Assembly: GCF_022179185.1 (NCBI RefSeq)
Contig: NZ_BPQJ01000043.1
Coordinates: 1-57,050, forward strand
Length of the DNA: 57,050 bases
Origin: Methylobacterium frigidaeris
GTDB taxonomy: Bacteria > Pseudomonadota > Alphaproteobacteria > Rhizobiales > Beijerinckiaceae
Reading direction: 5' to 3'
In this document: one piece after another, positions 18,800 to 27,708 of the stretch
How the letters are laid out: each line of letters starts with the position of its first letter
Numbering within the stretch: position 1 is the stretch's first letter
Notes under the pieces: generated by a model
What the model was told of the DNA's origin: nothing
Database searches by the model: none
What the model saw: the letters and a program-made list of their open reading frames with translations, nothing else
Made by a program: the position numbers and the translations under genes

Positions 18800-20380
18800 A
18801 TGCTGGACGAGCCGCGGACGACCGAGGGAACGACCCCCGAGACCACCCCCGCGCCGCGGGGCGACGCGCCCCGCACCATCCGCCTGCACGAGACCGACAA
18901 CGTCGCCATCGTGGTCAACGCCTTCGGGCTGCCGGCCGGCACGGTCTTCCCCGACGGCCTGGTGCTCCAGGAATTCGTGCCGCAAGGCCACAAGGTCGCG
19001 CTCCGGGACATCCAAGAGGGGGCCGAGATCCGCCGCTACGGCGAGGTGATCGGCACCGCGTTGCGCGCCATCCCGCGCGGCGGCTGGGTCGAGGAATCGC
19101 GGGTGCACACCCCAATAGCGCCCGACCTCGACCAGCTGCCGCTGGCCACCCGCGTGCCGGCGCCGCTGCCGCCGCTCGACGGCTACACTTTCGAGGGCTA
19201 CCGCAATCCGGACGGCTCGGTCGGCACCCGCAACATCCTGGCGATCTCGACCAGCGTGCAATGCGTCGCCGGCACCCTCGAGGTGGCGATCCGGCGCATC
19301 AAGAAGGAGCTGCTGCCGCACTTTCCCAACGTCGACGACGTGATCGGGCTGACCCACGCCTATGGCTGCGGCGTCGCCATCAACGCGCCACAGGCGGTCA
19401 TCCCGATCCGCACGCTCCAGAGCCTGGCCCAGAACCCGAATTTCGGCGGCGAGGTGATGGTGGTCGGCCTCGGCTGCGAGAAGCTGGTCTCCGAGCGGCT
19501 GCTGCCGGACGGACAGTCCGACGGCGTGGTGCGGCTCCAGGACGAGCGCCACGAGGGCTTCGGGATGATGCTCGACAGCATCATGGCGATGGCGGAAGCC
19601 CGGCTCGCGGTGCTGAACACGCGCCAGCGCGAGACCTGCCCGGCGGCCGACCTCGTGGTCGGCCTGCAATGCGGCGGCAGCGACGCGTTCTCGGGCGTCA
19701 CCGCCAATCCGGCGCTCGGCTTCGCCGCCGACCTGCTGGTGCGGGCCGGCGCCACCGTGATGTTCTCGGAAGTCACCGAGGTGCGCGACGCGATCCACCT
19801 CCTCACCCCCCGGGCCGAGACCGAGGCGGTGGCGCGGGCGCTGGTGCGCGAGATGGCCTGGTACGACGACTACCTCGCGCAAGGCGGGGCCGACCGCAGC
19901 GCCAACCCGTCCCCCGGCAACAAGAAGGGCGGACTCAACAACATCGTCGAGAAGGCGCTCGGCTCGGTGGCGAAATCCGGCACCAGCGCGATCCGCGGCG
20001 TGCTCGCGCCCGGCGAGCGGGTGCGCCAGAAGGGCCTGATCTTCGCCGCGACGCCGGCGAGCGACTTCGTCTGCGGCACGCTGCAGCTCGCCTCCGGCAT
20101 CACCCTCCAGGTCTTCTCCACCGGCCGCGGCACGCCCTACGGCCTCGCCGAGGCGCCGGTGATCAAGGTCGCGACCCGCACCGAACTCAGCCAGCGCTGG
20201 TCCGACCTGATCGACCTCGATGCCGGCAAGATCGCCACCGGCGAGGTGACGATCGAGGAGACCGGCTGGGAGCTGTTTCGCCTGATCCTCGACGTGGCGA
20301 GCGGCAGGAAGAAGCCGTGGTCGGACCATTGGGGGCTGTACAACGACCTGACGCTCTTCAACCCGGCGCCGATTACCTGA
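18800..20380 (+). CDS. garD: Galactarate dehydratase (GarD/UxaA family)
   Basis: The 526-residue product has the two-domain plan of the galactarate/altronate dehydratase family. An SAF domain lies at about residues 25-110 (DNVAIVVNAFGLPAG, ALRDIQEGAEI) and the catalytic dehydratase region follows, with VGTRNILAIST, THAYGCGVAIN, GLGCEK and GLQCGGSDAFSG. These match galactarate dehydratase, which removes water from galactarate to give 5-dehydro-4-deoxyglucarate. The length (about 520) fits GarD. ATG 18800 has GGGAGG before it. It follows kdgD and precedes a lactonase-like gene, giving a coherent aldarate pathway. Altronate-type substrates cannot be excluded. Confidence 0.85.
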   Translation: MLDEPRTTEGTTPETTPAPRGDAPRTIRLHETDNVAIVVNAFGLPAGTVFPDGLVLQEFVPQGHKVALRDIQEGAEIRRYGEVIGTALRAIPRGGWVEESRVHTPIAPDLDQLPLATRVPAPLPPLDGYTFEGYRNPDGSVGTRNILAISTSVQCVAGTLEVAIRRIKKELLPHFPNVDDVIGLTHAYGCGVAINAPQAVIPIRTLQSLAQNPNFGGEVMVVGLGCEKLVSERLLPDGQSDGVVRLQDERHEGFGMMLDSIMAMAEARLAVLNTRQRETCPAADLVVGLQCGGSDAFSGVTANPALGFAADLLVRAGATVMFSEVTEVRDAIHLLTPRAETEAVARALVREMAWYDDYLAQGGADRSANPSPGNKKGGLNNIVEKALGSVAKSGTSAIRGVLAPGERVRQKGLIFAATPASDFVCGTLQLASGITLQVFSTGRGTPYGLAEAPVIKVATRTELSQRWSDLIDLDAGKIATGEVTIEETGWELFRLILDVASGRKKPWSDHWGLYNDLTLFNPAPIT

Positions 20381-20387
20381 CGATCCA

Positions 20388-20420
20388 CGACACGCCCGGG
20401 TCGTTCGCCCGGGCGTGTCG
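20388..20420. terminator. Strong hairpin after garD
   Basis: CGACACGCCCGGG, loop TCGTTCG, then the exact 13-base complement, starts 8 bp after the garD stop. No T-tract follows. The position and perfect stem support transcript end-formation or mRNA 3'-end protection before the lactonase gene. Confidence 0.6.
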
Positions 20421-20491
20421 CATCACCGAAAAACCAAACAATCAATAAAGTTGCGGCGAGCGCTGGAAGCACCGCCGCAGGGGAGGACAGC

Positions 20492-21493
20492 ATGAGTTTC
20501 GACCGCAGGGCGTTCCTGGCGGCGGGCGCCGCCACGATCGCGGCCAGCGCGGCGCGGGCCTGGGAGCCGGCACAGCGACTGCCCGATCCGGCCGTGGAGA
20601 TCCTCGATCCGAGCTTCGCCAAGTACCGCATCGGCCTTGCCAGCATCGAGCGCCTCGCCACCGGCTTCCGCTGGGCCGAGGGGCCGGTCTGGTTCGGTGA
20701 CATGCGGATGCTGCTGTTCAGCGACGTCTCGAACGACCGCATCCTGAAGTGGGACGAGGAGACCGGCGCGGTCACGGTGTTCCGCCGGCCGGCCGACTAC
20801 GCCAACGGCAATGCCCGCGACCGCCAGGGGCGGCTCCTCACCTGCGAGCACCGCACCCGGCGGGTGACGCGGACCGAGCATGACGGGCGCCTCACGGTCC
20901 TGGCCGATCGGTTCGAGGGCAAGCCGCTCAACTCGCCGAACGACGTCGTGTGCCGCTCCGACGACTCGGTCTGGTTCACCGATCCGGCCTTCGGCCCGAA
21001 CCCGCTCGAGGCCATGGCCTCGCCCGAGCTGCCCGGCACCATCTACCGGGTCGATCCCGCCACCGGGGCGGTCCAGGCGGTCGCCCGCGGCCTGAAAGGG
21101 CCGAACGGCCTGTGCTTCTCCCCGGACGAGCGCATCCTCTACGTCATCGAGGCGCGGGCCGAGCCGAACCGCCTGATCCGCGCCTTCGACGTGGCGCCGG
21201 ACGGCACCGGCCTCTCCGGCGAGGGCCGGGTGTTCTTCGATTGCGGCAAGGGCACCGCCGACGGCTTCCGGGCCGACCGCGACGGCAATCTGTGGTGCGG
21301 CTGGGGCATGGGCGAAGCCGAGGACGGCGTCGTGGTGCTCTCGCCTCAGGCCAAGATGATCGGCCGCATCCGCCTGCCGGAGCGCTGCGCCAATCTCTGC
21401 TTCGGCGGCCGCGACCGCAACCGCCTGCTGATGGCCTCGACCCGCTCGCTCTACGCGCTCTACGTCAACACGCAGGGGGCGGATCTGGGCTGA
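20492..21493 (+). CDS. Tat-exported SMP-30/gluconolactonase-family protein
   Basis: The 333-residue protein begins with a twin-arginine signal (DRRAFLAAGAATIAASAARA), pointing to export to the periplasm. The rest is a six-bladed beta-propeller of the SMP-30/gluconolaconase/LRE family: the metal-ligand Glu in RWAEGPVWFG, the Asn in LNSPNDVVCRSD, the Asn in GPNGLCFSPDE and the Asp segment GFRADRDGNLWCGW. The family opens sugar lactones with a divalent metal. Placed after garD, it probably hydrolyses an aldarolactone before uptake (inference). AGGGGAGGA precedes the ATG. It converges with the HlyD gene. Confidence 0.82.
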   Translation: MSFDRRAFLAAGAATIAASAARAWEPAQRLPDPAVEILDPSFAKYRIGLASIERLATGFRWAEGPVWFGDMRMLLFSDVSNDRILKWDEETGAVTVFRRPADYANGNARDRQGRLLTCEHRTRRVTRTEHDGRLTVLADRFEGKPLNSPNDVVCRSDDSVWFTDPAFGPNPLEAMASPELPGTIYRVDPATGAVQAVARGLKGPNGLCFSPDERILYVIEARAEPNRLIRAFDVAPDGTGLSGEGRVFFDCGKGTADGFRADRDGNLWCGWGMGEAEDGVVVLSPQAKMIGRIRLPERCANLCFGGRDRNRLLMASTRSLYALYVNTQGADLG

Positions 21494-21531
21494 GGGCGCA
21501 CGACTCCCGCACGCCCGCGCTCACCAACGAA

Positions 21532-23052
21532 TCACCTTTCGTGCCCCGCCGTCGAGGTCGTCTCGCGCACCGGCGACAGCAGGTAGTCGATCACCCGCCG
21601 CCGCCCGGTGCGGATCTCCACCGTGGCGGTCATGCCCGGCGTCAGCGCCACCTCCTTGCCGTCGGCCTTGATGAAGGTCTGCGACAGGGCGACCGTCACC
21701 GGGAAGATCAGGTTCTGGGTCTTGGGCATGCCGGTCACCGGGTTCACGCCCTGGCCGCGCGCCACCGACAGGGCGTCGCTGCCGCCGCCCGCCTCGCGGT
21801 CGTCGACCGCGTCGCGCGACACCCGCACGACCTTGCCCTCGATCGAGCCGTAGCGGGTGAACGGGAAGGCGTCGATCTTCACCACCGCCTCCTGGTCGGG
21901 GAGGATGAAGCCGATATCCTTGTTCTGGACCTGGGCCTCGACCTCGATCGGCCCGTCGGTCGGCACCACCACCATCAAGGGCTGGCCGGCGGTGACGACC
22001 TGGCCCAGCGTCGTCACGGCGAGTTGCTGCACCGTGCCGGAGATCGGGGCCTTCAGCTGCGTGCGCTCGCGCTTGAGCGTCGCCTTCACCACGTCCTGCA
22101 CCAGGGCGTCGCGCTTCTGCGCCGCTTCCGTCAGCGCCTGGTACTGGCGCGCCACGGTCTCGCTGGTGAGCTGGGTGATGCGCCGCTGGAGCGAGGTGGC
22201 GGCGGCCTTGGCCTCGGTCAGCTGCCCGCGGTCATAGGCGAGATCGGCCGCGACCTGCTCGACCTGCTGCACCGCGTCGATCACCGCCGCCCGCGTACCG
22301 GCAGCCTTGGCCACCAGGGTCTCGCGCATGTCGGCGCGCTCCTTCAGTACTGCCTGCAGCCGCAGGCGGGCGGCGATGCTGGCGGTGAAGCGCTCCTGCG
22401 TCGCCACCTTCTCGGCGAGCTGCGCCTCGAACGCCTCGCGGGTGGTGACGTACTGGCCGATCTCGGCCAGCATCGCGCCCTCCTCGCGGGCGCGCACCGC
22501 CGGGGGGACCGCGGCCGGGAAATCCACCTTGGTGGTGGGCAGGTTCTTCTCCACCGCCGCGATCGTAGCGCGCCGGCGGGCGATCTGCGCCTCGAGCGCC
22601 GCGAGGTCGCCCTGGCGCGAGGACAGGTCGGCCTCCGCCTCGGTCGGCTCCAGGGTCAGGAGCACGTCGCCGGCCTGGACCCGGCTGCCGTTCTCGACCG
22701 CGATGGTCTGGACCTTGCCGGTGTCGAAGGGCTGCACGACCTTCGAGCGCCCGGAGGGCTGGATGCGTGCGGTGGCGACGGCGTGGATGTCGATCTGGGC
22801 GAAGATGCTCCAGACCAAAGCCGCCCCGAACATCAGGCACATCACCCAGGTGAACACCACCGCGTAGGGCGAGGGCGGGGTGTCGAGGATCTCGAGATGG
22901 GCCGGCAGGAATTCCTGGTCGGAGCGGTCGTCGGCGAGGCGCCGCACCCGCTCGGAAAGGCCGCGCGGGCTGAAGCGGGCCGGCGGCGGTACCGCGCGCC
23001 GCGGGGTGGGCAGGTTGGCGGGCGGGGGGGCGGGTTGCGGGTTGGCGCTCAC
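21532..23052 (-). CDS. HlyD-family type I secretion periplasmic adaptor
   Basis: The 506-residue product is a membrane fusion protein. A Pro-rich cytoplasmic N-terminus is followed by one transmembrane segment (about residues 65-85, VFTWVMCLMFGAALVWSIFA), a lipoyl half-motif (GSRVQAGDVLLTLEPTEAEADL), a long coiled coil (about 150-350) and the second lipoyl half with LKAPISGTVQQLAV. It ends with the TGMTATVEIRTGRRR-type HlyD tail (…ALTPGMTATVEI). The start is GTG 23052, overlapping the ABC gene stop by 4 bp; the longer same-frame reading upstream is the shadow of that gene. It links the inner-membrane ABC exporter to an outer-membrane TolC, which is not encoded here. Confidence 0.88.
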   Translation of the reverse strand: MSANPQPAPPPANLPTPRRAVPPPARFSPRGLSERVRRLADDRSDQEFLPAHLEILDTPPSPYAVVFTWVMCLMFGAALVWSIFAQIDIHAVATARIQPSGRSKVVQPFDTGKVQTIAVENGSRVQAGDVLLTLEPTEAEADLSSRQGDLAALEAQIARRRATIAAVEKNLPTTKVDFPAAVPPAVRAREEGAMLAEIGQYVTTREAFEAQLAEKVATQERFTASIAARLRLQAVLKERADMRETLVAKAAGTRAAVIDAVQQVEQVAADLAYDRGQLTEAKAAATSLQRRITQLTSETVARQYQALTEAAQKRDALVQDVVKATLKRERTQLKAPISGTVQQLAVTTLGQVVTAGQPLMVVVPTDGPIEVEAQVQNKDIGFILPDQEAVVKIDAFPFTRYGSIEGKVVRVSRDAVDDREAGGGSDALSVARGQGVNPVTGMPKTQNLIFPVTVALSQTFIKADGKEVALTPGMTATVEIRTGRRRVIDYLLSPVRETTSTAGHER

Positions 23053-25259
23053 GCGGCCTCTCCCTGGGCTGAGCCGTGGTCGGATTGCAGGCGCCAGAGG
23101 CGGCCGTAGAGCGAGGCCGGCCGCTCGACCAGCTCGCGGTGGGTACCGTCCTCGACGATGCGTCCGTCCTGGAGGGCGATGATGCGGTCGCAGATCCGCA
23201 CCGCCGCCAGCCGGTGGGCGATGATGATGACGGTGCGGCCGCGCACGATGTGCTTCATGTTCTCCTGGATGATCCGCTCGCTCTCGTAGTCGAGGGCCGA
23301 GGTCGCCTCGTCCAGGATCAGGATGCGCGGGTTGGTGGCGAGCGCCCGGGCGATCGCCAGCCGCTGGCGCTGCCCGCCCGACAGGTTGGCGCCGCGCTCC
23401 TCGATCGGGGTATCGTAACCGAGCGGCAGGCGGTTGATGAACTCGTCGGCACCGGCGAGGCGGGCCACCTGCATCACCTGGGCCCGCGACAGGCCCGGAT
23501 TGGCGAGCGCGATGTTCTCGAACACCGTCTTGTTGAACAGCAGGTTCTCCTGCAGCACGACGCCGATCTGGCGCCGCAGCCAGGCCGGATCGACCTGGGC
23601 GATGTCGACGCCGTCGACCAGCACCTGGCCCTTCTCGGGCACGTAGAGGCGTTGCAGCAACTTCGTGAAGGTCGACTTGCCCGAGCCGGACGGCCCGACG
23701 ATGCCGATGACCTGGCCGGCCGGGATGTCGAGGCTGACGTCCTTCAGCACTTCCGCCGTGCCGGGCTGGTAGCGGAACGACACGCCCCGCACCGTGACTT
23801 GGCCCTTGGCCGGCGGCAGGTGGGCCTGCGCCAGCGCCCGTGTCTCCAGCGGGCAGTTGAGCACGTCGCCGAGGCGCTCCAGCGACACCTTGACCTGCTG
23901 GAAGTCCTGCCAGAGCTGGGACAGGCGCAGGATCGGCGCAGTGACCTGGCCCATGATCATGTTGAAGGCGATCAGGCTGCCGACCGTCAATTCGCCGTTC
24001 ATCACCGCGTAGGCGCCGAAGAACAGCACCAGAGCGGTCGTGACCTTGGAGATGTACTGGATCGCGTTCTGGCCGATGCTGGCGACGAGGCCGGCGACGA
24101 ACGAGGTCTTGACGTAGGCGGCGAGCCGCTCCTCCCACTGGCTCTTGAGGGTCGGTTCGACCGCGAGCGCCTTGACGGTATGGATGCCGACCACCGACTC
24201 GATCAGGAATTGGCTCGACAGGGCCGAGCGGTTGAACCGCTCCAGGGTCTTGTCGCGCAGGATCGGCCGCAGCAGCACCGCCACCAGGATGTAGCAGGGG
24301 ATCGACAAGGTGACGATCAGCGCGAGCAGCGGCGAGTAGAAGTACAGGATGGCGAGGAAGAGCAGCGTGAACGGAATGTCGATCGCCGAGGTGAGGGCCT
24401 GTCCGGTGAGGAAGTTGCGCACCGTCTCGAGCTCGCGCACCCGGGCGACGGTCTGGCCGGCGGGCCTGGTCTCGAAATAGCCGAGGGGCAGGCGCATCAG
24501 GTGGTCGAACAGCCGCGCGCCGAGCTCGACGTCGATGCGGCTCGCGGTGTGGGTGAGGATGTAGCCGCGCAAGTATTGCAGCACGACGTGGAACAGGCCG
24601 AGCACCACGAGGCCGACCGCGACCAGCGTCAGGGTCGAGTAGCCGCGATGGACCAGGACCTTGTCGATGGTGATCTGGAAGAAGATCGGTGTGATGAGGG
24701 CGCAGAGCTGGATGAAGAGCGAGGCGACCAGCACCGTGGTGAGCGGCTTGCGGTAGCGCCAGATCGAGGGCACGAACCAGGTCAGGCCGAAACTGTGGAG
24801 CGCCGTCTGGAGGTTGGCCCGGCGCGCGACGAGCACGATGGTGCCGGTCCATCGGGCCAGGAACGCCTCGGCCGCGACGTGCTCGGCGGTGCGGGCGACC
24901 GGGTCGATGATCCTGAGCTTGCCGTCCTCGAAACGGCGGCCGAGGACGACGAAGCGCCCGTCGTCGACTTCCAGGATCGCCGGGAGCGGGATGGTGTCGA
25001 GGCGCGCCGGCTTCTGGTTCTGCAGCAGGCGGCCCTTGAGGCCGAGCCGGCGTGCGCCGCGCACGATGTCGGTGGCGCCCATGACCGTCTGGCCGAGGCC
25101 GAGATCGTGGCGGACCTGCGCCGGCTCGCAGGGGATCTGGTGGAACGAGGCGACGAGGGCGAGCGCGCCGAGGCCCGAATCGGGCCGTGCCGCCGGCAGC
25201 TCCGCGGGTCCAGGACCAGCTTGGCCGGGGCTGGCCTGTGCGGCCGCGTCTTGCACCAT
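23049..25259 (-). CDS. Type I secretion ABC exporter with degenerate C39-like domain
   Basis: The product (736 residues) has three parts. Residues about 25-150 are a C39-peptidase-like domain in which the catalytic Cys position reads Ser (DSGLGALALVA), so it should not cleave leader peptides; HlyB also has an inactive domain that binds RTX substrates. Six transmembrane helices occupy about 165-440. The ATPase follows, with Walker A GPSGSGKST, signature LSGGQRQR and Walker B ILILDEATSALD. ATG 25259 is preferred to GTG 25274, whose Shine-Dalgarno is too close. It is coupled to hlyD. No RTX substrate or TolC gene lies in the window. Confidence 0.88.
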   Translation of the reverse strand: MVQDAAAQASPGQAGPGPAELPAARPDSGLGALALVASFHQIPCEPAQVRHDLGLGQTVMGATDIVRGARRLGLKGRLLQNQKPARLDTIPLPAILEVDDGRFVVLGRRFEDGKLRIIDPVARTAEHVAAEAFLARWTGTIVLVARRANLQTALHSFGLTWFVPSIWRYRKPLTTVLVASLFIQLCALITPIFFQITIDKVLVHRGYSTLTLVAVGLVVLGLFHVVLQYLRGYILTHTASRIDVELGARLFDHLMRLPLGYFETRPAGQTVARVRELETVRNFLTGQALTSAIDIPFTLLFLAILYFYSPLLALIVTLSIPCYILVAVLLRPILRDKTLERFNRSALSSQFLIESVVGIHTVKALAVEPTLKSQWEERLAAYVKTSFVAGLVASIGQNAIQYISKVTTALVLFFGAYAVMNGELTVGSLIAFNMIMGQVTAPILRLSQLWQDFQQVKVSLERLGDVLNCPLETRALAQAHLPPAKGQVTVRGVSFRYQPGTAEVLKDVSLDIPAGQVIGIVGPSGSGKSTFTKLLQRLYVPEKGQVLVDGVDIAQVDPAWLRRQIGVVLQENLLFNKTVFENIALANPGLSRAQVMQVARLAGADEFINRLPLGYDTPIEERGANLSGGQRQRLAIARALATNPRILILDEATSALDYESERIIQENMKHIVRGRTVIIIAHRLAAVRICDRIIALQDGRIVEDGTHRELVERPASLYGRLWRLQSDHGSAQGEAA

Positions 25260-25981
25260 GTTCCGTTCCCCCACTCCTCGGCCATGCCGACGTCGGCTTC
25301 ACGCCACGCTCCATTCCCGAGCAGCAACGTATACGAGAATTGCACCGTTCATGACCAGCTTGGAGCAATCCGAAGGCCGCAATGGCTCAGCATGGATTGC
25401 AGGCCGCGAGTGTTTCGCGCCGGCCGTGTCGGGAAACGTCTTCGTCAGGGCCAATGATGGTTTCATGACAGTCCGGTGGACGATCGCCCCCAAGCTCTGC
25501 CTGCTTCGGGGCGGTGGCGCAGCGCCGGCGGGTGGCGGGGCGCCCGGTTTCTGATCTCGGGCGGAATTGTCGCGCGGGCTCCGCGGGGTCGCGCGCCCGC
25601 CGCGCGGTCGGACGGGTCCTGCTTCCGTACGGCACACGATAGCGGCAGGCCGATGCTGGGCGAGCGGTCCAAGCTCCCCCTGTCCCGGACGATTGAAGCG
25701 ACGTGGAAGGAGATCCGGGATCCGGGAGAGAGCTGCCGCGAAGCGGGTCCGCTGACACGGCCCTGCACCACGGCCGCGTACCGTTCTTCTCCGGAATTTC
25801 CGGTGCTTGCCACGCATCGGCCTGCCGACAAACGCAGCGGTTGCGCACGCGCGTTCCCTGGCGCTTTCCGCCGCCTGCCGGCCCGCTTCCTGCATGAGGG
25901 CGCAGATCGATCACGAGGACAGCGCGTGCCGGTACCTCCCCATCGCGACGACCCGGGCACGCCGAGGCTGATGTCGTCACC
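25260..25981. other. Long intergenic region upstream of exporter and epimerase genes
   Basis: About 720 bp between divergent units with no convincing gene: the frames here lack start signals and family resemblance. It holds one copy of a dispersed repeat (25681-25723). The segment near 25325-25345 is less GC-rich and may carry the exporter promoter, but no clear boxes were found. Confidence 0.5.
25681..25723. repeat. Dispersed intergenic repeat, copy 1
   Basis: A 43-bp segment matches 48860-48902 at 38 positions, in the same orientation, including an unbroken 20-base core ending in the GGAAGGAGATCCGG block. Similar words continue more loosely on both sides. Both copies lie in gene-free gaps, so this is a mobile or REP-like repeat and not coding homology. 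Confidence 0.7.
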
Positions 25982-26956
25982 ATGAGCATCGTCATCCTGG
26001 GTGGTGCCGGCTTCGTCGGGCTGAACCTCGCCGACGCCCTGCTCGGGCGCGGCATCGCCGTGCGGCTCGTCGACCGGGCGCCGCCCCCGCCACCCCTGCT
26101 GGGGGCGCTCGCGGCCCGGCCCGGTGCCCTCTCCCTCGACCTCGGCGACGTGACCGACCCGGCCTGCCTGGACGCGGCGATCCGGCCCGGCACCGACGCG
26201 GTGGTGATCGCCGCCGCGGTGACGGCGGATGCCGCCCGGGAGGCGGCGGATCCGGGCACGATCCTTGCCGTCAACCTCACCGCCCTGGTGCCGATCCTCG
26301 AGGCCTGCCGCCGGGCCGGGGTGCGCCGGGTGGTGAACCTGTCCTCGGCGGCAGCCTACGGAAGCGTGCAGGGAGAAGTCCTGTCCGAGGACCGTCCGGC
26401 GCAGCCGGAGAGCCTCTACGCCGTCACCAAGTTCGCGTCGGAAGCCGTGCTGGCGCGGCTCTGCGGCCATTGGGGCCTCGACGGGGTGAGCGTGCGCCTG
26501 AGCGCGGTGTTCGGCCCGTTCGAACGCGACACCGGCTTGCGGGATACGTTGAGCCCGCAGGCGCAGATCTGGGCCGCCGCCGAGGCCGGTACCCCGGCCC
26601 TGCTGCCGCGACCCGGCCGGCGCGACTGGCTCTACGCCCCCGACGCCGCCGAGGCCGTGGGGCGTCTGATCGCGGCGGAGCGCTTGAGGTCCCGGCTCTA
26701 CAACGTATCGAGCCCCGCCGTCTGGCCGGTCCTGGCCTGGGGCGAGCGGGTGGCGCGTGCGCGGCCGGGTCTCGTCTGCCGCCTCGTCGCACCGGGCGAG
26801 ACAGCGACGATCTCGCTGCACGGCGACCGCGACCGGCCGCCTCTCGCCACCGACCGGCTGCGCGGCGAACTCGGCTGGGAGGCGGCGCACGGCCTCGAAG
26901 CCTCGGCGGACGCATTTCTGGCCTGGCAGACGCGATTGCGGGAGAAATTTTCGTGA
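25982..26956 (+). CDS. NAD-dependent epimerase/dehydratase family protein
   Basis: The 324-residue protein is an extended short-chain dehydrogenase. It has the N-terminal nucleotide motif GGAGFVGLNLADAL (GxxGxxG), the Asp in LGDVTD, and the active-site set Ser (NLSSAAAYG) and YxxxK (YAVTK) about residue 140-150. Length is normal. It stands first in a tight run: its stop overlaps the SDR start by 4 bp. The substrate is unknown; UDP-sugar epimerases share the fold, but this context of SDR, flavin monooxygenase and solute importer suggests a catabolic hydroxy or keto intermediate. Confidence 0.82.
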   Translation: MSIVILGGAGFVGLNLADALLGRGIAVRLVDRAPPPPPLLGALAARPGALSLDLGDVTDPACLDAAIRPGTDAVVIAAAVTADAAREAADPGTILAVNLTALVPILEACRRAGVRRVVNLSSAAAYGSVQGEVLSEDRPAQPESLYAVTKFASEAVLARLCGHWGLDGVSVRLSAVFGPFERDTGLRDTLSPQAQIWAAAEAGTPALLPRPGRRDWLYAPDAAEAVGRLIAAERLRSRLYNVSSPAVWPVLAWGERVARARPGLVCRLVAPGETATISLHGDRDRPPLATDRLRGELGWEAAHGLEASADAFLAWQTRLREKFS

Positions 26957-27699
26957 GGCTCGACGGCAAGGTCGCGGTGGTGACGGGGGGCGGCTCCGGC
27001 ATCGGCGCCGCGACGGCACGGCTCTTCGCCGAGGCCGGCGCCCGGGTGGCGGTGATCGACCGGGACGGCCCGGCGGCGGAGGCGGTGGCGGCCGAGATCG
27101 GCGGCCTGGCCCGCCTCTCGGATGTCGGCGATCCCGGCACCGTGGCGGCCGACGCCGCCGCCATCATCGCTGCTCTCGGTGGCATCGACGTGCTGGTGAC
27201 GGCGGCGGGCTTCTCGGTCGGCGGCACCGTCGAGACCACCGATCCGGCCGACTGGGATGCGGTGTTCCGCGCCCATGTCGGCGGCACGTGGCTCTGGGCC
27301 GGACAAGCGGTGCCGTCGATGCGGGGCCGGGGCGGCGGCGCGATCGTCACGGTCGCCTCGCAGCTGGCGCTGGCCGGCGGACGCGGCAACAGCGCCTACA
27401 TCGCCGCCAAGGGCGCGGTGCTCAGCCTCACCCGCACCATGGCGCTCGACTTCGCCGCCGACCGCATCCGCGTCAACGCCGTGGTGCCCGGCGCGATCGA
27501 GACCCCTCTGCTCGCCCGCAGCTTCCGCCGGGCCGCCGACCCGGACGCCGCCCGCGCGGCCTCCGAGGCCCGGCACGCCCTCAAGCGCCTCGGGCAGCCC
27601 GAGGAGGTCGCCCGGGCTGCCCTCTACCTCGCCAGCGACGCCTCCTCGTTCACCACCGGCGCAGCCCTGCCGGTGGAGGGGGGCTGGCTCTCCGCCTGA
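26953..27699 (+). CDS. SDR-family NAD(P)-dependent oxidoreductase
   Basis: The 248-residue classical SDR has TGGGSGIGAATARLF as cofactor motif, Asp in VIDRDG (NAD preference), NNAG-equivalent VTAAGFS, the catalytic Ser in VASQLALAGG and YIAAK as YxxxK. The C-terminal GGWLSA is typical of the FabG-like branch. It starts with GTG 26953 inside the stop of the epimerase gene, so the two are translationally coupled, and it is 9 bp from the monooxygenase gene. It probably oxidises an alcohol in the same pathway; the substrate cannot be named. Confidence 0.87.
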   Translation: MRLDGKVAVVTGGGSGIGAATARLFAEAGARVAVIDRDGPAAEAVAAEIGGLARLSDVGDPGTVAADAAAIIAALGGIDVLVTAAGFSVGGTVETTDPADWDAVFRAHVGGTWLWAGQAVPSMRGRGGGAIVTVASQLALAGGRGNSAYIAAKGAVLSLTRTMALDFAADRIRVNAVVPGAIETPLLARSFRRAADPDAARAASEARHALKRLGQPEEVARAALYLASDASSFTTGAALPVEGGWLSA

Positions 27700-27708
27700 A
27701 GGATCTGC

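Noticed and set aside
21532..25368. Single 1278-codon frame spanning exporter and HlyD regions
   Set aside because: Only its last 506 codons (HlyD) look like protein; the upstream part is an out-of-frame reading of the ABC gene, which has its own start, motifs and stop.
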